Origin: Nymphaea colorata
Taxonomy: Eukaryota > Streptophyta > Magnoliopsida > Nymphaeales > Nymphaeaceae
Length of the DNA: 52,320 nt
NCBI RefSeq assembly: GCF_008831285.2
Contig: NW_022205028.1
Coordinates: 1 to 52,320 of the forward strand
Direction of reading: 5' to 3'
Every line of letters begins with the position of its first letter. Position 1 is the first letter of the stretch. The notes below the pieces were generated by a model. That model saw nothing but the letters and a program-made list of their open reading frames with translations, was not told the DNA's origin and made no database searches. Below, in pieces: positions 34,863 to 46,332 of this stretch. The position numbers were made by a program, and so were the translations under genes.

Positions 34863-37089
34863 TTGGACTTCTTGGGTGAGCATTCAGTTGACTCAGTTGC
34901 AACTAATGGCCTTTCTTCAGACTTGGAAAACTGGAAATGCAATGCACTGAAATATCCTTCCAAGGAAGGATCAACTTCTAGCGCAAAGAGTCCAAAAGTC
35001 CTTGACATTAATGAAGCATGCAAATATGGGGAAAATGGTTATGATACTTCAGGAGCCTTTCAATCAAGTTCAGTAGAAAATAGCCACATGGCTTCATATC
35101 TTGTCAACAAACTACACATTATGAATTCTTTGGAATTTCCATCAACCACCAACTCTGATAAGTTATTTCAGATTGGTTTCGGTGATCAAGAGTTGAATCT
35201 TGGAATGCATTCACACATTAAGGATGATACTTCTGTAGGTTCAGGAACTAAGGTTAATGCATGCAAAAATTTCCCCGATCTAGGTAGGGAAGGACTGCTT
35301 TTAAAGCATAAAAGAAGCACTCCAGATGGATCACGTATTTCTGGAAAGGAGGAAAAGAATGTTGATCACGACCAGAAACAACGGAAATTGCAAAGCAACA
35401 GTTCATCTAATGCAGAGAGCGATAGAAGTGGGCATAGATAGAAGGTCAATGAAGAGCAGCTTTCGTTGTCTGAGGATATATACCTCAATAGCTATTTAAG
35501 CAGAAAATGCTTGTCTGCACCTGAGAGCATTTTATCTAATGCTAAAGGAGAAAAAGGTTTGAGTGCTGAAATATTCATTAAATTGAAAGAGCATCGTAAA
35601 ACCACCGATGGTGCAAAATCCAGTTGGAGGATAGTCCATGCTGGGAGCATGTTTCAATGAATGCAAAATCTAGTTCACTTCTTATAGATGGCAGTCTTCG
35701 AGAAGGTGCATGTTGTAAAGCAAAAAAACTTTTTGGAGTCAATCTGCAGCTTTTGAAGCCATCTTCTTGTGAATCATCAGATAATGTGCATATCAAAGAA
35801 ACTACTTCATGCACATGTACTATAATGAATGAAAACAAATCCAATTCAACTGTGGTTGTGTGTCCAGCCTCTGGATCAGATACCTGTACCTTTCATATTG
35901 GAAAAAGACATTGCATGAACCTGTGCCAATAGAAATTGGCTCTATTGTTCCTCAAAAGCTATGGTGCAGTAAGGAAGCCATATTTCCTATAGGTATGCTT
36001 ATGCTTTCTTGTGCACCTATGATGTCCTTGGTTCACCTTTTGAGTTAACACATGTTGATGATAAAAGGTCACTGTTGCCAACTTTCTGTAGGATATAAGA
36101 GTCATGTCATGTTCTTTGATATACTTGATCCAACACAAATTTGTAGCTATACCTTGAAAGTATTTGATGTTGGACTGCTTGGGCTCATGGTTAAGGTAAG
36201 CTGGCAACTTATTTGATTGCTAAACTAATTAAGGCATCATATTTTTAAGGCTTATCACTAAGGAAATGGTGGACATTGTCTTCTTAACCTTTAATGGAGT
36301 TGTCTATGGAACCACTTTTTCTATGTTCACAATGAGAGAACCATATACCAACTTAGTTACAATGCTTGACATGTTCACAGACTCATCCAAGCTGTGGAAT
36401 CAGTATTCAGGTTTGGAATTGGGAGTAACTATTCCAAGTAGCAGCTCTGTATTCAGGTTTAGAACCATATACCAACTTAGTTACAATGCTTGACATGTTC
36501 ACAGACTCATCCAAGCTGTGGAATCAGTATTCAGGTTTGGAATTGGGAGTAACTATTCCAAGTAGCAGCTCTGTATTTATCCAACTGCCCCTTGATTCAA
36601 ACTTTAATCGCTGCATAGTATAAATAATTTTGCTAGGTAAACCTTATCCCTTAATTAATTATACCAAGTTTGGATAGAACCCGACTCTTTTTTGGCTAGA
36701 CCAATGGAAGCTTGAATCTGAATGTATTTGTATGATTAATTAGGCCACTGATTTTCATCAAGATTTTCCTTCCTTTCTCAAGTTCCATGTCCTATATTTT
36801 GACTGCCATAATCGTATTTAGGTAAACATTATTTTGATTACTGTTGGTGGTCGTTCTTGAAATTAATGTACTTGTGAATGTAATATGTCAGGTTACAGTT
36901 GAGGACAATCCAACTGAAGTCTTTGTGCATGCTTCTCCTAGAAAGTGCTGGGACTTGGTGTGTCAGAGGCTTAATGTAGAAATAGAAAAGTTACAAGTCC
37001 TCGAAATGCAGAACCTGCCACCATTGCAACTCCTGGGAAGTCTTGATGGACTTAAGATGTTTGGATTTTCTTCCTTGCAAATTATTGAG
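34863..37089 (+). pseudogene. KDM5/JMJ-type histone demethylase, C-terminal fragment with FYRN and FYRC
   Basis: Family role: nuclear JmjC proteins (JMJ14/15/16/18 group) removing H3K4 methylation; FYRN/FYRC help target them. A long hydrophilic linker runs 34863-35930. FYRN is split: EIGSIVPQKLWCSKEAIFP ends at a GTATGC donor (~35992), and exon 36092-36195 encodes GYKSHVMFFDILDPTQICSY and FDVGLLGLMVK. FYRC is exon 36892-37089 (TEVFVHASPRKCWDLV, NLPPLQLLGSLDGLKMFGFS), ending at GTAAGA. Splice sites are intact, but TAG at 35439 and frame changes near 35620 and 35880 break the linker. The JmjN, JmjC and zinc-finger exons and the end of FYRC (AIEA.DP in relatives) are missing. The fragment lacks the catalytic core. 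Assigning the linker to the same gene is inference from position and frame. Confidence 0.8.
36337..36577. repeat. Near-identical 124 bp tandem duplication in the FYRN-FYRC intron
   Basis: AGAACCATATACCAACTTAG starts at 36337 and 36461. About 117 bases, to CAGCTCTGTATT, read the same in both copies by eye; the joint is CAGGTTT. The lack of differences points to a recent event, in contrast with the decayed exons around it. Confidence 0.95.
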
Positions 37090-38095
37090 GTAAGAATGTC
37101 ATCTTTCTTCTTTTGCTGTAGCCTTGAAGGATGGAAAGTGCAATATGGAAATTATCAATGACATCTGTATAGGCCATTGGGTAAAGTTTAGCTTAGTGCT
37201 TTTGTCAGTATTGGCCAGAGCAGGATTTTTTATAACTGTTATTCTTCCCTCTAGGCCAAATATAATGCTCGCAATTTATTGGGTTCATTGTTACTTTGAC
37301 TTCATCAGTAAATACCAAATCCATATAAAAATGGGTAGCTAAAGGTAGATACAAGTAACCATACCTATGCTCCATGCGTTGAAATATCCAATTGCTTTCC
37401 ATGGATGGTGTTCCTTTGAATACATGGGACGTATCGGTCTGTCACCCTATTTTTAAAATTCTTGAATTAAAGAATAATTCAAACTAATTTCATTGATTTT
37501 AAATATCACAAAAAGAAGAAACATGATAATTATTAGCCTTGCATCGTATTGGCAAGATGGCCGATTCAACCCACATCCACCGATGCGGAATGATATTAAT
37601 AGTTAATAACACTGACCCACATTCCTCGACGTAAATTTATCATGTCAAGTGATAGAAATATACATTTTACAAAATGTATGTTAATAAAGCTTAAGTTTCA
37701 TGGCAAAAATAATCTAACACATTATATCAACAAAAATCATGTCAGAAATTTAAAACAAGAGCAAAAAAACCATTTTTTTTTCCGGCGCCAAAATCAGACA
37801 TGAAGGATGGCACTGTTTTGTTATTTGCAAGAAAGTTTAATTAGTTGTTATCAACAATTATACATAAAAGTTTGTAAAATATTTAATTCCTTATAAGTAC
37901 TGCGGATGAAAAAAAACATTACTTTGGTTTATTTAAACAACATACTCATGAGAGCACCAGTTTGGTCAAATGGTTATAAGTTCAATAAATTCACTAAACT
38001 CTATGATTTTTATCCAACATTTATTAACTTACACAATTTCATTCAACATATAACCTTCAATAAATTAACACTTATCACTTTTATCTAATTCTACC
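37090..38095. other. Downstream of the JMJ remnant, no gene recognised
   Basis: No continuation of FYRC was found. AT-rich, with several stop-rich frames. Confidence 0.4.
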
Positions 38096-38690
38096 ATGCG
38101 GCTGAGAGAAAAATTAAACAAAAACAATGTGAAATAGAAAAATGAAAAAAAAAATACAAGCATTAATTACAAAACAGAGGTACAGGGAGAGATAGACATA
38201 AGCGATAGGCAGGCACTCGAGGTGCACATTTCGTGCGTTGAGTTGTGTGATTCGAATAACAGTGGTGGTTATGTTATGGGTTCAGGTAATATAGCAGTGG
38301 TAAATTGCTGTTATACGTTTATAGCGGTGAAATTTCTACTAGTGCTAGAGAACACCGGTACAAATACCTTAGCGGCGAGACATTTCACTAGTATAAGTAT
38401 ATATGGCTGCGAACCACATCATCGTTAGAGGTCTATACCAGTTGTAACCGTCACCGGTATTGGACTTTCCTAGTTGTGTTCATCACTTGTGTAGGTTATT
38501 ATGATTAAAGAATAGCACGAACATAATTTGTACACCTCAAGAAAACATTTGTAGGCTCTAGTAAATATTTCCATGCCTTTCAACCAAAAATATATCTTAG
38601 GCGATGTGTTCCTTCTGCATCCACGCGCTAAGGGGGAACAAAACTCAGCCACGTGATGCAATGGTCAGCTATTGACAGGTGACAGTACCA
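38096..38690 (+). repeat. Dispersed repeat, copy 1 (transposon subterminal-like)
   Basis: Shares its order of blocks with 40658-41150: GAGAAAAA..TAAA, AAACAAAAAC, AAAACAGAG, then a region of CCGGT/GTGGT words (CACCGGTA at 38354, GTCACCGGTAT at 38451), and finally CTAAGGGG.A..AAA..CAGCCAC. Short CCGGT-type words on both strands recall the subterminal regions of CACTA elements, but no CACTA terminus was found. Confidence 0.55.
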
Positions 38691-40657
38691 TGCTAATTAG
38701 AGATGATGGTGGTGAGGCCTGTCTATTTTCTGTGGAAAGGTTGCAAGAGTTGAAGGTATGTAGAGAAGTTGCTCGAAAGAATCAGAGTCTGAAGTCAATT
38801 TGGTTCACTCGACAAGAGATTTTCTTATAGGCAGGAAGGTATTCATACTCCACCTTGTATACTGCATCATTCGTTATGTATAAAGAATCTCACCTTATAA
38901 AAGAACCTTTGGAGGACGATCTGAAAAGTTTTTGAATATCATATTATTTTTAGTAATATTTCTCGTAACAAAAGGCTTAGATGCACAAGATTGTCTTGTA
39001 CATAGTTCTAGTTATTGTACTGCAAACACTTTCATGCCTTAGTGTACGGAATAACACTTGAGCATATTTAGGAAGAGGTTGCCAACAAACAAATGATTAG
39101 TGGTCCAACCTAGGAGTTGGGTTTTCTTTCTACTCTATGTTTTTTCTTTTGACATCCATGTCATTGAATACAACAATGTTATTTCAATTCAAAACCAAGC
39201 TGATACCATTAGTAGTATGATGCTGTAATAAATGACAGTTTGTCATTGAGAAGAACCCCAGATAGCATAAGATGGGATTCTTTTGTAACGAACAAATAAT
39301 GCAGTATATGGGGCAGAGTATGAATACCTTCCTACCATCATTGAATCGAACTCATCAATCCATGCACCACTTTACACACACACACATATATATATGTCAC
39401 TAGACATATTAGACCGGACAAATAATTAATGAGACCGATTAGGTTTGATGCATTTTTCTTCTGAAAAGTTACAAGTGACCATTTATATTTATACAATTAC
39501 CTACTGGAACATGCCTCACTGTTTTTAAGTATGAAAAAGGCCATTTTACCCTAATAAAAAGAAAATACCTGAATAGAAAGATTTTTATGGGCCACATCTT
39601 TTTGACAATTTCTTCAATATTTTCATCTATTTTATAATTATCAATATTAATAAAAAAAAAAGGCCCAGGGTGAGTGTATGTGCAAAATGTGATTTTTTCA
39701 TTTTTTTCATAGAAATTGCTCAAAATTTTAACATTTTTCTTCAATTAATGAAGCATGTGTTTGTCAATCATTTTATGACGTCAAACAACTTTTCAATCTT
39801 TTTAACACCCTTCGTCATACAAAGAAATTCATCTATTTGAAAAACATTACTGTATTTGGGTTTTCTGATTGCTGAAAATTCTTGTCAATCGATAATGTGA
39901 ATGATGATTATATATGTGGTATATTTCAAATAAACTGAGATAGGAATTGGAGCTGTTTATTTTTCTTTGTTATCTTATTTGTCCATTCTTTTTGCACCAA
40001 AGATCTTACCTTTTCTGAAGGAACTAGAGCTAAAGAAACAGACAGTTCTTAAGAAACTTCTTCAGTATTTCCTATGGACTTCTTGCTTCCATTTGCATGT
40101 GCACTGCACCTTATGTTTACCTGTGTGACTGGTTGAGTTTCAGTTTGGGACTGCATTCTAGGATCAAGAGGTTGGAAAGGCTGAGCCGGTGGAAACATTC
40201 AGTTTTTACTTGCCAGTTTGCAGCTTTTCATTTCACATGCTTTATTTTTTATATTTTCTTCCACAACATCTTTCCTTTCTGATCTTTGTGCTGATAATAG
40301 TGTAGGCCCAAGGGTAGGATGGGCCTTCTGGTCACTTGCTGAAATTGATCCATTAGAAAACAAGTCCTGAAAATTTCTGGGTTATTCAATTGCTTTGAAT
40401 TTCTTGAGAACAGTACTTGCCATGAATTTAAAAAAGAAACAGTCTCAAATAATGTCATCTACCAACAAATTGGATTTTGAACTGGATTTTTGGCCATCTC
40501 AATTAATGTCCAAAACATGTACATCTATATGTGATTAAGGTACATTGTTTGTTAGAGGTAACTTTAGACTGTTTGTGCGGCTGCAGGTGTCCTGATGAGT
40601 ATAAGAAACATGGTAAATTTGACGTGGTTTAATTCGACATACAACCTTGGTTAAATC
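38691..40657. other. Intergenic DNA between the two repeat copies
   Basis: No gene recognised. A (CA)n/(TA)n run lies at 39374-39396. Short frames near 39469-39744 and 40097-40282 have no family features. Confidence 0.4.
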
Positions 40658-41150
40658 TTACCATGTTGTTGAGAAAAAAGTAAATTAAAACAAAAACATC
40701 GCTAACATGAAATATGAAAACAGAAAAGATGCAAGTGTCAATCGCAAAACAGAGAGGGGGGGGGGGGACACTTGAGTTATAAGAGGCAGCTGAAGCGGGC
40801 GGTTGCGTGCTTGCTTCAAATAATAGTGGTAATATGTGCTTCTTTCTTTGGTACTGGTTACGACACGATTTACCGGTGGAAAAAACAACCGTTGAAGTTT
40901 TATAGCTGTGAAGACATATGGGTGTTAACATTTAACAATCACCAGTATACATACAATTTAACGGTGACAAAAATCCACCGTAGGGCATATATACCAACCA
41001 CAAAAATCACCGGTATGGATAAATATCCACACCTTTCTCCTAGCAAGTTCCAGTTCCAATCAATCAAAGATATGTCTCGCGGGATCTATTCCTTACAAGT
41101 CAATGCACTAAGGGGAAAGAAAATGCAGCCACATGTTAAATGACATCGTT
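40658..41150 (+). repeat. Dispersed repeat, copy 2 (transposon subterminal-like)
   Basis: Direct-orientation relative of 38096-38690, diverged: AAACAGAG followed by a G run (about 12 G at 40757), ACCGGTGG, AACGGTGACAAAAATCCACCG and CACCGGTATGG, then CACTAAGGGGAAAGAAAATG and CAGCCACATG. The 123-codon open frame crossing this repeat is therefore not a gene. Confidence 0.55.
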
Positions 41151-42876
41151 GGAAAGATGACATCAGCCCTGAAAAAAAAAGTATTCTGTTGCTTTCACTG
41201 TCACAATTTCCCTCCATCAAAAGGTGTATCTATATATCAAGAAATGATGGCGATTGCCAACCAAAAAAAAGAAGCCAATTTCACCTTTCATGATGTTCCC
41301 AGCTTTCATACAATGAAGAACAAAATGATATTCTTCCTTTGGTGCTTTTAATATCTGCCTTCGGATTAGTTTTACATGTTGGCTAATTCTTTGGCTTATT
41401 TTTACAGGTTGACTAATTCTTTTGTTTTATTTCTATCCAAGTATCAGACTTAAAATTAATTTTAGTTAACAAAGGAAAAACATCCTTAGTTTTTGTGTTT
41501 GCAGTTTTCAACGAACAAGGAATGATCCTTTCGGTTCTATATTCTAGTTCCTTAATTTTTATGTGCGAGATTTTTCCACAAAAATCTTCGCCTTAGAGGC
41601 AAAATTCCATAATCAATCCTGCATGCTGCCACATCAAAAACCCCAAGATACTTTTTTACATATATATCTCGCTTTCAGTCATTGACATTTTTTAAACCGT
41701 ACTCTTCAACTTGGTTCACTTGCTCATGTTGGTTGTAAGATCCAGAATACCTTTACATATATATAGCTATTAGTGAGTTACATCTTTCTACTTAAACTCA
41801 TCCCCACAATCTTGATCTATATAATTTTGGAGTTTGTACGGAAGCCCTTAATTAGCAATTTTTCCTTTATAGTTTTATTTTCTTGATAATATTTTCAATT
41901 TGAAGGGGTAATTTCATCATTTGGGATACTAATATTTTTTAGTGCTTTGGCCTTCTTTCAGGCGGTGGGTTAAATCCTGCTCACCTGAAGGGATAATTTC
42001 ATCATTTGGGTGATTACTTCAATACTTTTGACGAGATCAAGCGATTGTTTGAAAAACAGAAGGAAAAGTTCGGTGGACATTTGGTGTTTCTAAAAAGGAG
42101 TTATCTCTTATTTTTCTCATTGAACTTGTGGAGCAGTGTCTCTTAACATTGAAAACATTGTTGGTTTGGATTTTTAGATTTAAATACATTGACGTCGCAT
42201 GTAGTGATTGGGAAAACATATATACGTTCTTTTTTACAGTTCAATTAAAAAAAACTATGTGTTAAACTGTTTTTAAACCCAATGTACGGGGACATTCTGT
42301 AGTGAGATGGATCATCAATATTGATGTATACACATGCAGCTACATTCTATAATGCAATTGTTACGTTACAAAGAATTTTGTCATGAAGGAGCACGATTTG
42401 TAATGCAGCTACAGCTGCATGTATAAGAGATTCTGAACATCGTCTTTACTTTACTATGTGCAACTAAAATCTTTCTTGGTTGGGTCCTGAAATTATTTTT
42501 TTACAAAGTTCGAGTCAACCAGACCCCTACTGAAACCCAAATGGTTGTAGGATAATAATTGAAGAATATAAAAGGGTCTTCAATAGAATTGTGTACAAAA
42601 CAATGGGTCAACATCAAATTTCCCAACATAAGTGGCTTTTTGTCAACTTCTTTTCTGTTTCCTTCTCCCATTTTATCTCTCCTCACTCTCTTGAATCTTG
42701 TTCGTCGCCTTCTATTTGTAAGGGCTTTATGTTGAGCAACAAAAAGTCCCCAGCCATCTATGGCGATCGGCGAGCACACCGGAGCAAGAGCAGCGGCAGT
42801 AAAACCCAACAACAACAAGCATTATTTTTTCTTTCTCTCACCCCCTCAAGTTTCTTCCACATTTCTTTCTTTGAGG
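41151..42876. other. Intergenic DNA without a recognisable gene
   Basis: AT-rich. A short direct repeat, AATTTCATCATTTGGG, occurs at about 41911 and 41996. The open frames near 42501-42989 overlap a MITE and its flank and are not supported as genes. Confidence 0.45.
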
Positions 42877-42884
42877 GTGTTCTG

Positions 42885-43135
42885 CTATGTCACCGGTGCG
42901 CGGGGTATGTGTGCAGGTGCCGGTGCCGGTGCGATACATCTCAAAAAATTGCGGTGCGGTGGTGCAGCGAGGGTATTTATTATTATTAATAATTCATTAT
43001 TATAATATATTAATAATATCAAATTTGATAAAAAAAACTGAAAAAAAATTAAAATCAATAAGGTGAAGCATGCGAATCTGGTTCGCAGACATGACATGGG
43101 TGCATCACCACGGTTGCCGCACCTGGGTGACATAG
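42885..43135. mobile_element. 251 bp hAT-like MITE (CTATGT ends) with 8 bp target-site duplication
   Basis: The left end CTATGTCACCGGTGCG and the right end CGCACCTGGGTGACATAG are inverted repeats. The flanks GTGTTCTG (42877-42884) and GTGTTCTA (43136-43143) match at 7 of 8 positions. The left part is rich in GTGCCGGTGCG words, the centre is AT-rich (TTATTATTAATAA). The ends resemble the CTATGTTGC-type MITEs frequent near genes in many angiosperms. No coding capacity. Confidence 0.85.
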
Positions 43136-43533
43136 GTGTTCTATGGTGAAATCAGGCCCCTCATTTTTTATTCTTTTTTTTTTTATCTGTTTTCTCCTTT
43201 CTCGTTTTTTTACTGACGTGGAATATGCCCCAAACTTTTTTTTTCTTTGGTTGCTCGTGCTGCACACTGCAGGGGCTCATTATCAACTGACCCCACCTGA
43301 TGAGAAAGAATAGCAGATTTGGCCAAAGAAGAGATTCAGTGCTATGGGGTTCCTTGGTGAAATAGAGTCTAGCAGAGGGTAGTAACAGTGAACTTTTTTT
43401 TTATTGATTTGTGCCATGTTTCTTTTTTATTGTTCAGGAGCAAGCAAGTAGGCTCTCTGTAGTCGGTGAGCATGTATTACAAGGCACTCCAAGCTCTCTG
43501 ATTGAGTCTTATTATATTTGCTTACACAATTGT
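43136..43533. other. Intergenic DNA with T-rich tracts
   Basis: Several runs of 7-10 T; no gene recognised. Confidence 0.4.
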
Positions 43534-44010
43534 AGGATTTGTTTTAAGACATAGGTCAAATAAAATAGTGCTTACAACGACGTGATAAACACTTAGAAAA
43601 ATTAAAAGCAACAATGTCATTGTATGGATTGGTGTTACGATAACATGGTGCTTAATAAAAGGCAATAAGCAATCAGACAAAATAGATTCTAATAATGCAA
43701 ATGCAATATTCATTTGATGAAATCCTAAAATAAATTTGGGTTTACAAGAATGCGATAAGAACAAAAAAACATGCGATAACAGAACTACATGATTTATTTT
43801 ATGATAGATTCAAGTAATATCATGCTTACAAGTAGGAAATAAGCACTCAGAAAAATTAAATGCAACAATGATACTATGTGAACTGGTTTTACGATAAAAA
43901 GACGTTTACAAAGAGGTCATAAATAGCAAAACAAACCAGATTGCAATAAAGCGACTGTAGGATTCGTTTTATTATTCATTCAAATAAAATCGTGTCTACA
44001 AAAAGAGTTT
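43534..44010. repeat. Degenerate ~254 bp tandem repeat
   Basis: GCTTACAA..... followed by GATAA/AATAA, CACT.AGAAAAATTAAA, GCAACAATG and GGTTTTACGATAA recurs with the anchor at 43570 and 43824. The phrase AGGATT(T/C)GTTTTA at 43534 recurs near 43962, starting a partial third copy. Diverged. Confidence 0.7.
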
Positions 44011-45767
44011 CTATCATCAAATTTACGTGTTAAACGGAGAGATGGGCATGAGTATGTTAACCATCATCCATATTAAGATACTATGCATAACGTCACATAT
44101 GTATACCTCATGATGGTCACAACAGAATATATTATTATATTTCAGAACCCAGTTTTGATAGACTATCTAAACAAGACATAGTGTCTCAACTGCAGGCATG
44201 TACAAATACAATTCATGCTAGCACGCTGTCACTACAATATTTTTGTTTATGCCCTATGACCAATACTTTAGGACGAGAACCATAGTGAATAACCTCTACA
44301 TTTGGTCAGGACAATGAATGAGTTTTCCCACCCAAGCCATTTGCATATTTTGTGTGAACCACAGTTGCGCGATAACCTTTCCCACCTTTTTTCTCTCTCT
44401 TTCTCTTTCTCCCCTCAAACCCACCAGTTAAGTCACAGAAGCATAATGTAAATCTAGGATTTCCCCATTCTTTTAAACAACAAAAGATTGAATGCATGAC
44501 AAAATAGAGAGGATGGAATGATTGCGTTTTGTTCCTCTTCGTCCCGCTACGGCATCTTTCTTTTTACTAGCGCCTTCTAGTACTCCAGAAAGGTTAGTTG
44601 GATATGCAGTTGGAACGTTCCTGCTTTCTATAACCACATCAATTGGAGGCTTCAGATTCTTGTTTGGGCATAATGTCTTAAAAAGGCAGATTATGTTGGT
44701 TGGATTTCTCTCGTGCTACCCTTGTGTGTGTTGATTGCTCTTCCATATCAACTTCCTTCTTGCCTTCTAGGGTCTTAGACCAAATCGCCTCTAATGCATC
44801 GCCTCTCTCTCTGCCTCTACATTATCTCTCTCCTTCTCTCCCTCCCGATCCATCATTGTTTCCACCGGTGAGTACTCACTACAACAAATGTTGCAAACTG
44901 GAATTAGGATCAAGCCATTAGGATCGGTTTTGTAGACCCTTTCCTAAATCTCAACATAAAAAAGATGTGTTACTTGTGACAATAAAGCCAATCCCTTACC
45001 CCCTTTCTGGTCAAAATCCACCTTCTGCTCATCCCTGTGGCCCTTGCCATTGCAGCATGCACTGATGTCAAGCATCCATCACAATCGACCGATTGTCGCT
45101 CACAGAAGAGGCGAAGAAGAAGAAAGGTTCCTCAACCCTGTCATTGCTTCCCCAATTTTTTTGCTTCATCAAAAAATCCATGATTCACCTGCTTTGTTGC
45201 TCCTTTTCTATCATTTCTCCTTGCTCAGTTTGCTGGTTGCTCACCTCACCATCGTCATGTTGTTGTTCATCTCCTCCGCTTGCAGCAATCACCGAATTGC
45301 TGGTTCGCTCGGATTGAATAGGAGTTTGGTTTTTGAATATTTGTTGAAAATAAGAGAAAATATATGGTTAATAAAAATTTCAAGAAATATTAAAAATTAA
45401 TTAGAATCTGGCCAGTCTCATTCTTAAATTGGCTCATTCTTAAATTGGCCATGAAATGTAATCCGCTTGCAGTCAGCTCAATTGGATGAGCGCGAGAATT
45501 AGGGGATGCACAGGTGACCAACTCTTGGTAGAAGGCAAAGAAAGAGCTTGAGAAATCAGGCCGCATATTAAGGGGGATATGGGCTTTTTCTTTGAAATTT
45601 TTGTTTATGGTGGCCGCATGTTAGTTGTTTTCTTTTGTGGATTAATGTCTTTGTTTCCTTTGACCCTCACATTTTCCCCAACATATTCATTAGCACCAGC
45701 ATTAATTCTGTGGATTAATGTCTGGATTTCTCATGTTTTGTTGATTTGCTTGACTGTCACATGTGAC
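44011..45767. other. Intergenic DNA, possible CACTA-type terminus
   Basis: CACTACAACAAATGTTGC at 44877 resembles the 5' terminus of CACTA transposons, followed by two TTAGGATC words, but the matching inverted end was not found. No gene is recognised. Open frames at 44522-45400 and 45579-45851 are low-complexity and hydrophobic, without family motifs. Confidence 0.35.
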
Positions 45768-46332
45768 AGAAGGAACGTAGGGTTTCCTTTATATTTTCAG
45801 TCGTTTCAATTGTGGTTTTTTTTTTGTTTGATTTTTTGTTGCCTCTGCTGAGAATGCAGAATCTCATGTTTGGATGATGTGACTAACGTGGATTGGTCCC
45901 TTCTCTTTCTGTTTTGTCTGGCTTGGGTTGAAGATACAGGAGTTAGGAAGATGAGGTATTCTGGTTCTTTGCTTCTTTTTCTTCTTTTGATTGTTTAGGA
46001 ATTGGTTGATCTAGTTTCCATGGGCATGGGCACATCAGCTCTTTTATCTTCCCCATTTTTATAAGACTTTTTGGGAAGCGATTGAAAATATGGTATAGAG
46101 ATGGTTGGTTGGCATTCATTTGACTTGCAATTTCCATATCTTGTAATAAATTTATTTGTACAAATGTGAAGCTTCCGCCCCCTCCCTCCCTCCTCTCTCT
46201 CCTTTCGTTTGATCTTTTTCTAGCAAACAATACCAACCAGAATTACCACACGCCTTTTTATCATCAAAATCAGACAAGCCAAATTTTGTGGGCTCATTTA
46301 GTCGAACCAGAGCCACTCAACCCTGGTCCCTT

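Noticed and set aside
40772-41143. A 123-codon plus open frame
   Set aside because: It lies across a repeat copy whose relative at 38 kb is not open in the same way.
44877-44894. CACTACAACAAATGTTGC as the end of a CACTA element
   Set aside because: No inverted partner or 3 bp duplication was found in the window; kept only as a remark.
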